A stretch of DNA of 58,547 bases from a virus: positions 1 to 58,547 of IMG/VR virus record IMGVR_UViG_3300027861_000035; one strand, written 5' to 3'. The notes beneath the pieces were generated by a model. The model was not told the DNA's origin. It searched no databases and saw only the letters and a program-made list of their open reading frames with translations. Positions 14,395 through 19,972 of the stretch are shown here, in pieces; positions within the stretch are counted from its first letter, which is position 1, and each line of letters starts with the position of its first letter. Made by a program: the position numbers and the translations under genes.

Positions 14395-14470
14395 TGCTAT
14401 AAAAAACGTGTTCGGCGGCTAACCACGGAAACAAACCGCCAACCCCGTATTTTATGCTTGCAATTTTTTA

Positions 14471-14550
14471 GGCGCGGGGCCCCGCGCCGTCGTAAGTCCT
14501 TGAAGAGCAACGGGTTACAACGGCCAATTTCTTCAATTTAGTTCTTGCTA
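14471..14550 (+). repeat. early-promoter cassette repeat, copy B
   Basis: A perfect 18-base palindrome (GGCGCGGGGCCCCGCGCC, 14471-14488) is followed by GTCGTAAGTCCTTGAAGAGC, GGGTTACAAC and the same GGCCAATTTCTTCAATTTAG stretch as copy A, up to the -35 box. Confidence 0.8.
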
Positions 14551-14573
14551 TCCCTACACGCAGCGAGTATAAT
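14545..14573 (+). promoter_or_regulatory. sigma70-type promoter, leaderless geometry
   Basis: TTGCTA (14545-14550), 17-base spacer, TATAAT (14568-14573), 6 bases (GATAAC) to ATG 14580. The spacer is identical to that of the promoter at 13474. Confidence 0.82.
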
Positions 14574-14579
14574 GATAAC

Positions 14580-14699
14580 ATGAAAAATATCCAGTACAAC
14601 CTAACCCTTCCCGTCTTCATCATCGGGGGCTTCATGTTCGTTTGCGCTTTCGGCGCTGTCGTTAGCATCATCGAAGCCATTCTTGGTACGCTCTCATGA
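14580..14699 (+). CDS. 39-residue membrane protein, paralog 1
   Basis: M-K-N-I-Q-Y-N-L-T-L-P-V-F-I-I-G-G leads into one long hydrophobic helix (residues about 10-36) ending in L-G-T-L-S. The protein at 16204-16320 has the same length, start (M-K-N-N-L-Y-N-L-D-L-P-I-F-I) and end (T-G-T-L), and sits behind the same cassette. Both are therefore real genes. Function unknown. Confidence 0.65.
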   Translation: MKNIQYNLTLPVFIIGGFMFVCAFGAVVSIIEAILGTLS

Positions 14700-14911
14700 A
14701 AAAACTACCTGAAAATGCAAAGTTCCCCGTGCCCTCTGGTCCTACCGCTTATTGGGATGAAAAGGATTGGTACGATTGGTGGAAAATGACGGGGGGAAGG
14801 CTTGACCCGAACCCTCATTATGTGAACCCTGACCCTATGCCTCCCATGAGCTACAAGGACACGCTGGAGATGATGAAATTTCTTCAAGATAATATCCAAG
14901 ATGGTGCTTGA
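14696..14911 (+). CDS. 71-residue Trp/Pro-rich early protein
   Basis: Starts at an ATGA overlap with the membrane protein before it. The sequence is rich in Pro, Trp, Tyr and Asp (Y-W-D-E-K-D-W-Y-D-W-W) and then turns helical (Y-K-D-T-L-E-M-M-K-F-L-Q-D). Not recognised. Its position, second after a duplicated membrane gene, mirrors 16320-16538, but the two second genes are not obviously related. Confidence 0.55.
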   Translation: MKKLPENAKFPVPSGPTAYWDEKDWYDWWKMTGGRLDPNPHYVNPDPMPPMSYKDTLEMMKFLQDNIQDGA

Positions 14912-14936
14912 CACCTCAGCCCTCATCGGGTATAAT
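14908..14936 (+). promoter_or_regulatory. sigma70-type promoter, leaderless geometry
   Basis: TTGACA (14908-14913), 17-base spacer, TATAAT (14931-14936), 6 bases (GTAAAC) to ATG 14943. Confidence 0.85.
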
Positions 14937-14942
14937 GTAAAC

Positions 14943-15071
14943 ATGAAAGATAATAACACTAACTGGACCATCGCCATCATCGGCGCTTCGGCTGCCGTGT
15001 CCTGCGTGGTTTACCTGTACGCCTTCAAAGTGGTCGCTATGCTGTCTGGTATGTTAGGACCGTGCGACTAA
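14943..15071 (+). CDS. 42-residue single-span membrane protein
   Basis: A polar start (M-K-D-N-N-T-N-W) is followed by one hydrophobic helix (about 9-36) and a short C-terminal G-P-C-D. It is a monocistronic unit between two promoters. Function unknown. Confidence 0.55.
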   Translation: MKDNNTNWTIAIIGASAAVSCVVYLYAFKVVAMLSGMLGPCD

Positions 15072-15090
15072 ACTTTTTCCGATAAAACAC

Positions 15091-15119
15091 TTGACTTCAC
15101 GACCCTCATCGGGTATAAT
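15091..15119 (+). promoter_or_regulatory. sigma70-type promoter, leaderless geometry
   Basis: TTGACT (15091-15096), 17-base spacer, TATAAT (15114-15119), 6 bases (ACAAAC) to ATG 15126. Confidence 0.82.
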
Positions 15120-15125
15120 ACAAAC

Positions 15126-15359
15126 ATGAAAAACAACCAATACTCTCTTGAAGCTACCTTCAAGCACCAAGGCATCGAGCAGATGCTTTCCAATCTTACG
15201 GGCGTTTCCCGTGTGGGCGCGGTTGCCGAAGGGTCTTGCGCCACCTGTTCGGGTGAGGCTTCCGAGTTCCGTGATGCCCTCTCCCAAAAGGAGTACACCA
15301 TTTCAGCGATGTGCCAGACCTGCCAAGACGAGGTGTTTGGCGCGGGTGAGGATAACTAG
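15126..15359 (+). CDS. zinc-ribbon-like early protein
   Basis: The 77-residue protein carries C-A-T-C near residue 38 and C-Q-T-C near 64, two Cys-x-x-Cys knuckles 26 residues apart, as in small zinc ribbons. The start follows the promoter by six bases. It is followed after one base by the next gene, with which it forms an operon. A nucleic-acid or RNA-polymerase binding role is possible, but only by analogy. Confidence 0.6.
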   Translation: MKNNQYSLEATFKHQGIEQMLSNLTGVSRVGAVAEGSCATCSGEASEFRDALSQKEYTISAMCQTCQDEVFGAGEDN

Positions 15360-15360
15360 C

Positions 15361-15756
15361 ATGGACATATCCATTATCCAGCATAGCTCATTCACCGCGC
15401 TAGACGATAGGGCTTTGCTGTCTAACGAGTGCCTATCCTACATGGGGATGCAAACCTCTAACGAGGTGAAGAGATGCATCGAAGCCACTTTCTTCAAAGG
15501 GTATTCAATCAAGGACGATTTTGACCATAACGCTATCGAGGTACACGATGCACTCGTTATCAACTGCTTGGTTGGAATGCAGCACGAAGCAATCCAAACG
15601 GGCGGGTCTTCAAATTGGAGAGGTATTCTAAACTCCTACGATATGCCCAAAGCCTATCGGGATAGTTTCGAGCTACTCCAAGACGATGATGACCGAATGA
15701 AGGGGATGATGACCGCACGGGAGTTCAGCGAAGCAATGGGCGACAAGCACAACTAA
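15361..15756 (+). CDS. 131-residue early protein
   Basis: Second gene of the 15126 operon. The longer in-frame ORF that begins at 15148 is a shadow of the previous gene; the ATG at 15361 lies one base after that gene's stop. Helical, acidic, with no membrane span; contains F-K-G-Y-S-I-K-D-D-F-D and D-D-D-D-R-M-K-G-M-M. Not recognised. A terminator-like hairpin follows. Confidence 0.55.
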   Translation: MDISIIQHSSFTALDDRALLSNECLSYMGMQTSNEVKRCIEATFFKGYSIKDDFDHNAIEVHDALVINCLVGMQHEAIQTGGSSNWRGILNSYDMPKAYRDSFELLQDDDDRMKGMMTAREFSEAMGDKHN

Positions 15757-15777
15757 CTGGTTGTTTTTCATCGCCTT

Positions 15778-15808
15778 GGGGAGCGGGCGATAAACGCTCC
15801 CCCTCTTT
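15778..15808 (+). terminator. GC-rich terminator-like hairpin
   Basis: GGGGAGCG pairs with CGCTCCCC (9-base loop), followed by CTCTTT. ATCGCC just upstream can instead pair with GGCGAT in the loop, giving an alternative fold, so termination could be conditional. Confidence 0.65.
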
Positions 15809-15828
15809 CACAACAAAATCACGGAGAG

Positions 15829-16040
15829 CATCGCGAGCTTTGCAAGGCTTGCGATGAGAGCGTCAGGTAACGCCCCCGATAACTGGGGGGTATCCTCGGA
15901 TAAATGCGTGCGGGAGAGGGGGTTGTTCCCCGTTGACGGGCTAAGGTGCCAGAGAACCCAAACGCAAGTAACGCCAAGAAGAACCAAACTACAGTTTTAC
16001 AGGCTGCGTATGCCGTTCAAATACGCTTCTTGGTGTGGGT
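15829..16040 (+). ncRNA. hairpin-rich stretch, possible structured RNA
   Basis: No convincing gene lies between 15757 and 16098. The stretch holds a 10-bp hairpin (15829-15838 with 15847-15856), a C5/G5 hairpin (15873-15890) and a G4/C4 hairpin (15918-15931), and is GC-richer than the surroundings. A 62-codon frame (15854-16042) crosses them but has Arg- and Cys-rich, shadow-like composition and no promoter or ribosome site. No known RNA family is recognised. Confidence 0.35.
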
Positions 16041-16097
16041 AATAAAGTAATCCCCACCGCTCTAGCCTCTCCACCTTTAACCTTGACATAAATTCTG

Positions 16098-16174
16098 GCG
16101 GGGGCCGCGAAACACGTAAGTCCTTACACAGCAACGAGTTACAACGGCCAATTTCTTCAATTTAGTTCTAGCTA
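16098..16174 (+). repeat. early-promoter cassette repeat, copy C
   Basis: The GC part is shortened (GCGGGGGCCGC, 16098-16108). The GTAAGTCCTTACACAGCAAC/GAGTTAC part and the GGCCAATTTCTTCAATTTAG stretch are identical to copy A, but the -35 box is changed from TTGCTA to TAGCTA. Confidence 0.8.
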
Positions 16175-16197
16175 TTCGGGGTATGGTTTATTAAAAT
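16169..16197 (+). promoter_or_regulatory. weaker sigma70-type promoter, leaderless geometry
   Basis: TAGCTA (16169-16174), 17-base spacer, TAAAAT (16192-16197), 6 bases (GGGGAC) to ATG 16204. Both boxes are one step further from consensus than in copies A and B. Confidence 0.65.
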
Positions 16198-16203
16198 GGG
16201 GAC

Positions 16204-16320
16204 ATGAAAAATAACCTGTACAACCTTGACCTTCCCATCTTCATCGGTGGAAGCTTCATCCTCATATGCCTTGGCTCTGCCCTCGGCATCATCATCCAAG
16301 CCCTTACGGGGACTCTCTAA
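16204..16320 (+). CDS. 38-residue membrane protein, paralog 2
   Basis: M-K-N-N-L-Y-N-L-D-L-P-I-F-I-G-G then one hydrophobic helix ending in L-T-G-T-L. Paralog of 14580-14699, behind a copy of the same promoter cassette. Its stop overlaps the next ATG (TAATG). Confidence 0.65.
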   Translation: MKNNLYNLDLPIFIGGSFILICLGSALGIIIQALTGTL

Positions 16321-16538
16321 TGAAACCTCAATTTGATTTGTTTGAAGCCACCTTTGGTGAGTGGCTGAATGAGTTGTCTCTGATGAATTATGATGAGAGT
16401 CCTCACTTGAAAGATATTCTTGCTGACCTGTACAACGAGGGGCTTACCCCCTTGGATGCGCGGGATGCTTTGGAAGTGTATCACCCTGAATGGCATAGCG
16501 AGCTAGTATATTTGGAGGAGCATCCCGTTATTTTCTAG
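16320..16538 (+). CDS. 72-residue acidic early protein
   Basis: The start at 16320 is chosen from the TAATG overlap; a longer frame from 16266 lies inside the previous gene. Acidic and helical, with F-E-A-T-F-G-E-W-L-N-E-L, L-K-D-I-L-A-D-L-Y and E-W-H-S-E-L-V-Y-L-E-E-H. Not recognised. The 293 bases that follow hold no gene: an AAAAAGC/GCTTTTT hairpin near 16640, small GCCA/TGGC repeats, and then the next cassette. Confidence 0.55.
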   Translation: MKPQFDLFEATFGEWLNELSLMNYDESPHLKDILADLYNEGLTPLDARDALEVYHPEWHSELVYLEEHPVIF

Positions 16539-16708
16539 GAATAAGGCCCGTGTGTACCATATGGTGCAATTCGGGAAAAAGTGCTACCAAAACACAGTAG
16601 ATTTTGACATAAGCGCATGTTCAAAAAAAAGGGGTTCTAAAAAGCTGATTTTCTCCGCTTTTTGCCATCTTGGCAGAACATAGTGACCCAAACCCTGTCA
16701 AAATGGCA

Positions 16709-16762
16709 GGCGCGGGGCCCCGCGCCGTCGTAAGTCCTTGGTACTGCACGACTTACGTTTTT
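16709..16762 (+). terminator. GC palindrome plus GTAAGTC hairpin and U-tract
   Basis: Perfect palindrome GGCGCGGGGCCCCGCGCC (16709-16726), then CGTAAGTC (16729-16736) pairing with GACTTACG (16750-16757), followed by five Ts. In this copy the hairpin plus T-run looks like a Rho-independent terminator set just before the next promoter. Confidence 0.7.
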
Positions 16763-16796
16763 CTCACATTTTCACGCATTTTACCCATCTAGGCTA

Positions 16797-16825
16797 TTGA
16801 CACGGCACCCCCCATAGTTTACAAT
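16797..16825 (+). promoter_or_regulatory. sigma70-type promoter, leaderless geometry
   Basis: TTGACA (16797-16802), 17-base spacer, TACAAT (16820-16825), 6 bases (GGCGGA) to ATG 16832. Confidence 0.8.
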
Positions 16826-16831
16826 GGCGGA

Positions 16832-17506
16832 ATGAAAGTACAAAGCATATTCCAGAAGTCGCTCCGCACACCCGTAGAAGGTAAGACCCTCAAAAAAGGG
16901 AGCGGAAATAAAAAGTTAGGGTTCGTGGTTAGTTCAAAGAAGTGGAAAGGGAAAAGATTATATTCTCTCACGCTGGAAGAAAGAACAACTTGCCCCACTA
17001 CTTGTCATCATTGGAATGATTGTTATGGGAATAATATGCCATTCGCGCACCGATTCAAGCCTCACAATATAGATATAATTTTGGAGCGTGAAATTGAAAC
17101 ATTGCTCGCGAAACATAAACATGGCATCGTCATTCGATTACATGTTCTAGGTGATTTTTATTCCGTAGATTATATTCAGTTCTGGCGAGAGATGCTAGAA
17201 AAGCACTCGAAACTTTGCTTGTTTGGTTATACCGCTCGCAAGGGAGATAATATTGCACACGCTATTTGGAGGCTGAATAATGAATATCCTGACCGTTGCG
17301 TTATTCGTCATTCGGGGAATAAAGCGTACGATGGTAAACTAGTCCCCACGCAAGGACCATTCAAAGAAAATTGGAGCTATGCCGCCGATGAATCATTTGA
17401 GGGCAAGTCCTTTGATTGTCCAGAACAGACAGGAAAAGTCAAAGATTGTGCCTCATGTGGATTATGCTGGATGACCACAAAAACAGTTAGATTTGCAACC
17501 CACTAA
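16832..17506 (+). CDS. GP88-like protein with two cysteine clusters
   Basis: The protein has 224 residues. It resembles the phage 'gene product 88' family: C-P-T-T-C-H-H-W-N-D-C-Y near residue 54, a central I-R-L-H-V-L-G-D-F-Y-S-V-D-Y-I-x-F-W-R near 105, and C-P-E-Q-T-G-K-x-x-x-C-A-S-C-G-L-C-W near the C-terminus. The two cysteine clusters could bind zinc or an iron-sulfur cluster. The family's biochemical role is not known to me. It is followed after 19 bases by a small zinc-ribbon gene with its own ribosome site, forming an operon. Confidence 0.65.
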   Translation: MKVQSIFQKSLRTPVEGKTLKKGSGNKKLGFVVSSKKWKGKRLYSLTLEERTTCPTTCHHWNDCYGNNMPFAHRFKPHNIDIILEREIETLLAKHKHGIVIRLHVLGDFYSVDYIQFWREMLEKHSKLCLFGYTARKGDNIAHAIWRLNNEYPDRCVIRHSGNKAYDGKLVPTQGPFKENWSYAADESFEGKSFDCPEQTGKVKDCASCGLCWMTTKTVRFATH

Positions 17507-17525
17507 AATAATAAAAGGAGATAAA

Positions 17526-17729
17526 ATGATTACAATATGTTCAGATTGCGGTGGAAGAGATATTCACCAACAAGGAAGCGTTATGGTCCCGATAAACAAA
17601 CCTAATTCCGAGGAGAAAGCCGATAAAATATTAGCTAATTTATGGATGGATGATTATTATTGGTGCATGGATTGTTTGGAAGAATGTACAATTGAAGAGG
17701 TCGAAGATAAAGAAATATTCAGGGGTTGA
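17526..17729 (+). CDS. small zinc-ribbon-like protein
   Basis: The protein has 67 residues. AAGGAG (17514-17519) ends six bases before the ATG at 17526, so this start is preferred over an in-frame start at 17493 inside the previous gene. C-S-D-C near residue 5 and C-M-D-C-L-E-E-C near 49 give a four-cysteine zinc ribbon. The use of a Shine-Dalgarno sequence for this second gene of an operon, while the first gene has none, is informative. Confidence 0.65.
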   Translation: MITICSDCGGRDIHQQGSVMVPINKPNSEEKADKILANLWMDDYYWCMDCLEECTIEEVEDKEIFRG

Positions 17730-17768
17730 ATAATAATAAAATCCTCAAAATATAAATATAAAATAGGG

Positions 17769-17821
17769 GCGGGGGCCCCGATTCGTCGTAAGTCCTTGGT
17801 ACTACACGACTTACGTTTTTT
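17769..17821 (+). terminator. GC-rich block plus GTAAGTC hairpin and U-tract
   Basis: GCGGGGGCCCCG, then CGTAAGTC (17787-17794) pairing with GACTTACG (17808-17815), then six Ts. Nearly identical to the element at 16709 and again placed just before an early promoter. Confidence 0.7.
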
Positions 17822-17844
17822 CACGCATTTTCTTTATTTAGTAC

Positions 17845-17873
17845 TTGCGTCTGGGCACGGGAGCGGGTATAAT
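17845..17873 (+). promoter_or_regulatory. sigma70-type promoter, leaderless geometry
   Basis: TTGCGT (17845-17850), 17-base spacer, TATAAT (17868-17873), 6 bases (GTAAGC) to ATG 17880. Confidence 0.82.
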
Positions 17874-17879
17874 GTAAGC

Positions 17880-18116
17880 ATGAAACAAAATCACAACACT
17901 CTCAGAAACAACACTCTCAACCTCATTTCCCGCGTTCTCGGGAGTCATTTTGCGATGGCTCATAATTCCAGGCTGTTTACTCCCGCCTATGCCTTGAGGA
18001 CGCTAGATGCTTATCGCTCCGTGCGTAGACGCTTGCCCGTTATGGCTTGCGGAAAGCACTACGGTAACCACGCTGGCTCTAAACGTAAACCTTACGAGGC
18101 AACGCAAGGGAACTAG
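17880..18116 (+). CDS. basic 78-residue early protein
   Basis: The start is fixed by the promoter. The protein is strongly basic and Asn-, Arg- and His-rich (M-K-Q-N-H-N-T-L-R-N-N, then R-S-V-R-R-R-L, K-R-K at the end), which suggests nucleic-acid or ribosome binding. It ends 8 bases before the tmRNA-like RNA at 18125 and is probably on the same transcript. A functional link between the two is an attractive guess, not shown. Not recognised. Confidence 0.55.
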   Translation: MKQNHNTLRNNTLNLISRVLGSHFAMAHNSRLFTPAYALRTLDAYRSVRRRLPVMACGKHYGNHAGSKRKPYEATQGN

Positions 18117-18124
18117 ACCCTTCG

Positions 18125-18207
18125 GGGGGTGTACTGGTATCGACACGTGGGAACGCCCCTTGCGGGAACTTGCGTGGAACGGGGTTCGAATCCCCGCACC
18201 TCCTCCA
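18125..18207 (+). ncRNA. tmRNA-like tRNA domain without tag region
   Basis: The 83-nt segment has a 7-bp acceptor stem (GGGGGTG with CACCTCC) containing a G3-U70 wobble, the main alanine identity element. This is followed by TACTGGTATCGACA, which matches the conserved tmRNA 5' D-loop region, then about 34 bases, then a perfect T-arm (CGGGG-TTCGAAT-CCCCG) and an encoded CCA after U73. There is no anticodon arm of normal type and no room for a tag reading frame or pseudoknots. It looks like the tRNA-like half of tmRNA only. The U discriminator is unusual, since A is expected. Confidence 0.6.
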
Positions 18208-18241
18208 CTCAACCTAGACGAGCATTTTCCTCAGATAGGGC

Positions 18242-18270
18242 TTGACTTTTGACTTTTCTTACAGTATAAT
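18242..18270 (+). promoter_or_regulatory. sigma70-type promoter, leaderless geometry
   Basis: TTGACT (18242-18247), 17-base spacer, TATAAT (18265-18270), 6 bases (AAGCAT) to ATG 18277. The -35 region is the first copy of the TTGACTTTT motif that recurs downstream. Confidence 0.82.
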
Positions 18271-18276
18271 AAGCAT

Positions 18277-18399
18277 ATGTCTCACTACGACCCGCTCGAA
18301 AGAGCCCAATTCTTTTTCTATCTCGCAGGCGGTTGCCTGTTCACGGTGGTATTCTCCACCTATATCCTGTGGTTCTGTGGAGTGAACCCAGGGACTTGA
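18277..18399 (+). CDS. 40-residue single-span membrane protein
   Basis: M-S-H-Y-D-P-L-E-R-A-Q precedes one hydrophobic helix (about 12-35) containing G-G-C-L-F. Start fixed by promoter geometry. Its last codons overlap a TTGACTTTTC motif. Function unknown. Confidence 0.5.
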   Translation: MSHYDPLERAQFFFYLAGGCLFTVVFSTYILWFCGVNPGT

Positions 18400-18429
18400 C
18401 TTTTCTTGAAAGTTTCCCCACTTTAGGGC

Positions 18430-18457
18430 TTGACTTTCTCTTTCCTTATGGTATAAT
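18430..18457 (+). promoter_or_regulatory. sigma70-type promoter with a normal leader
   Basis: TTGACT (18430-18435), 16-base spacer, TATAAT (18452-18457). The predicted start is near 18464, leaving a leader of about 52 bases before ATG 18516. It is one of the few early promoters not set against its start codon. Confidence 0.75.
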
Positions 18458-18515
18458 GATACCATACAACGAGGGCAACCCCCTCTCTCACTAACATTTT
18501 ACTAGGTAACAAATT

Positions 18516-18860
18516 ATGACTAAGCATCGTCCCGTCTCTGACCGTATTGCGGAAACGCAAGCACAACTCGCCGCTCTCATCGCCAAGGAGAACAAAGCGC
18601 AAATCAACGAATCCCCTGAGATTCAGGCTCTTGATGAGAAAATCAAAGCCGTTCAGGTATCCATGCTGAAGTTCAACCGTTGGGCTTCAGAGGGAGAGGA
18701 TAAGATTGAGAACTTCAAGGCACGGGTAGTGGAGTGGCAAGAACGCCTCTCCGAAGCTACCACGAAGCGCAAGGAGGCGAATATCCAAATTGAGGCTTTG
18801 CGCTCTACGCGGAAGGCTCTGGCTGAAACCCTTGCTAGTGAGATAGGTCTGGAGGCGTAA
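18516..18860 (+). CDS. coiled-coil early protein
   Basis: The protein has 114 residues, almost entirely helical with heptad spacing: an N-terminal segment (R-I-A-E-T-Q-A-Q-L-A-A-L-I), a middle K-I-K-A-V-Q-V-S-M-L-K-F and a C-terminal R-L-S-E-A-T-T-K-R-K-E-A-N. It would form a dimeric or antiparallel coiled coil. A weak ACTAGGTAAC precedes the ATG. Last protein gene of the early block. Confidence 0.6.
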   Translation: MTKHRPVSDRIAETQAQLAALIAKENKAQINESPEIQALDEKIKAVQVSMLKFNRWASEGEDKIENFKARVVEWQERLSEATTKRKEANIQIEALRSTRKALAETLASEIGLEA

Positions 18861-18949
18861 GCCTCCCCTCGTCTGAGCGAGGTAAAATAGGGTTTAGGCT
18901 CAGAGCGCCCCTGAAAGCCCTAGTGGTTAGTAGGGGGGTTCTTACTTGA

Positions 18950-19005
18950 CACGACCCCGCACGCGGGGCCCCAATCGACCTAAGTCCTTGGTACTAAAGG
19001 GGTTA
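18950..19005 (+). repeat. GC palindrome and GTAAGTC-like element, last plus-strand copy
   Basis: CCCCGCACGCGGGGCCCC is followed by CCTAAGTCCTTGGTACTAAA and GGGTTACGC. The pairing is weaker than in the other copies. It stands at the left of a 1.1-kb stretch (18861-19972) that holds a tRNA, TTGACTTTT motifs and terminators but no protein gene I can support. Confidence 0.5.
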
Positions 19006-19232
19006 CGCACGGTGAAATTTCATACTCTTTTGGCGGATTTCCCAAAGTAATGGTATTTTTTCCACTATTACCTAAAACATTAGGTGATTCAAATGCGTCA
19101 TGGTATAATGGTAGCATCGAAAGGCTATTGCAGCTCATCGGTACTCTTGGAGGGCGGAAAAGCAAGCCCGTATAAAAACTAAACGCTTTTTCGCTCTCTT
19201 ACAATTAGGTTATAAAAATTAAAGTCTTCGGT

Positions 19233-19310
19233 AGGGGGATAGCACAATCAGGTTAGTGCATTCATCTTATATATGAAAGGTTATGGGTTCGAATCCCATT
19301 CCCCCTACCA
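19233..19310 (+). tRNA. tRNA-Ile(UAU)
   Basis: A full cloverleaf can be drawn: acceptor AGGGGGA with TCCCCCT, D-stem GCAC/GTGC with loop AATCAGGTTA, anticodon stem TTCAT/ATGAA with loop CTTATAT (anticodon UAU), variable AGGTT, T-arm ATGGG-TTCGAAT-CCCAT, A73 and an encoded CCA. It should read the isoleucine codon AUA. Most bacteria read AUA with a lysidine-modified CAU anticodon instead, so this tRNA bypasses the need for that enzyme. Confidence 0.9.
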
Positions 19311-19377
19311 ACTTTACATAGTTGTATGTGATACAAGTTACCTCCCTAGCGTAGGGGCTGCCCGCTGGAGCTGCCAC

Positions 19378-19706
19378 TTGACTTTTCTCGTTCGACCCAC
19401 GAGCAGATTTTGCTTCCAGTTTAATGTGTGTTTCGTGCATGTTTACGAGTGTGAAAAATCCAAACTTGACTTTTCTTAGTGATTTTTGTATAAGGGGTGC
19501 ATAGATAGAAACCCCCTCCTGTGAGCTGTAAGGCGCACGCACTTGACTTTTCCTTCTGAGGGGATTTCATGGGGTTAAAATGGGGGTTTGACTTTTCTTA
19601 GTGAGAGGTGGCTTATGCTACCTCTCTTTTTTTTTACTTCGCCCCTATGTGGGGGGGCGTAGTTTGACTTTCTCTGTCTGAGCCCAAAATTGGGACTTGA
19701 CTTTTA
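19378..19706 (+). repeat. array of TTGACTTTTC motifs
   Basis: Six direct copies of TTGACTTTT(C/A) or TTGACTTTC occur at 19378, 19466, 19543, 19588, 19664 and 19697, continuing three at 18242, 18396 and 18430. The copy at 19466 is followed 17 bases on by TATAAG and could be a promoter; the others lack a -10 box. The spacing is irregular. Confidence 0.6.
19603..19635 (+). terminator. strong Rho-independent terminator
   Basis: GAGAGGTGGC pairs with GCTACCTCTC (one G-U pair, TTAT loop) and is followed by nine Ts. It closes the plus-strand early and tRNA region. Confidence 0.9.
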
Positions 19707-19888
19707 CCAATACTAGCATTGTAAGTATGAAAGTAGGGTTGTAATGCGCCATAAATATCGAATAATCGCTCGTATGTCGTATCTAATTCAAGTCTTATGC
19801 CACCAAACTCTTACTAATCCTTGTTTTTTTAGCTACTAATGAGATTTAATACCCTAGTGAGGGGTATAGCTTATAAGAAATAAGAAAC

Positions 19889-19932
19889 AAAAAAACAGCC
19901 TTAACACCCCCACAACAGGGATACTAAGACTG
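19889..19932 (-). terminator. Rho-independent terminator of the 20-27 kb operon
   Basis: On the minus strand ACAGTCTTA pairs with TAAGGCTGT (one wobble), with an inner CCC/GGG pairing, followed by seven Ts. It lies 41 bases after the last minus-strand gene. Confidence 0.75.
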
Positions 19933-19972
19933 TCCATTTGATAAACATCAAACTAAAAGGGAACAAACAATG

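Noticed and set aside
15854-16042. 62-codon plus-strand frame
   Set aside because: It crosses several strong hairpins, has Arg/Cys-rich composition unlike the neighbours, and lacks a promoter or ribosome site.
18125-18207. Integration (att) remnant of a host tmRNA gene
   Set aside because: A remnant would carry only the 3' end; here the matching 5' acceptor strand and tmRNA-type loop are also present, and no integrase is seen. Not fully excluded.
19095-19170. tRNA-like start (GGTATAATGGTAGCA)
   Set aside because: No T-arm and no acceptor pairing; the resemblance comes from a TATAAT-like box.
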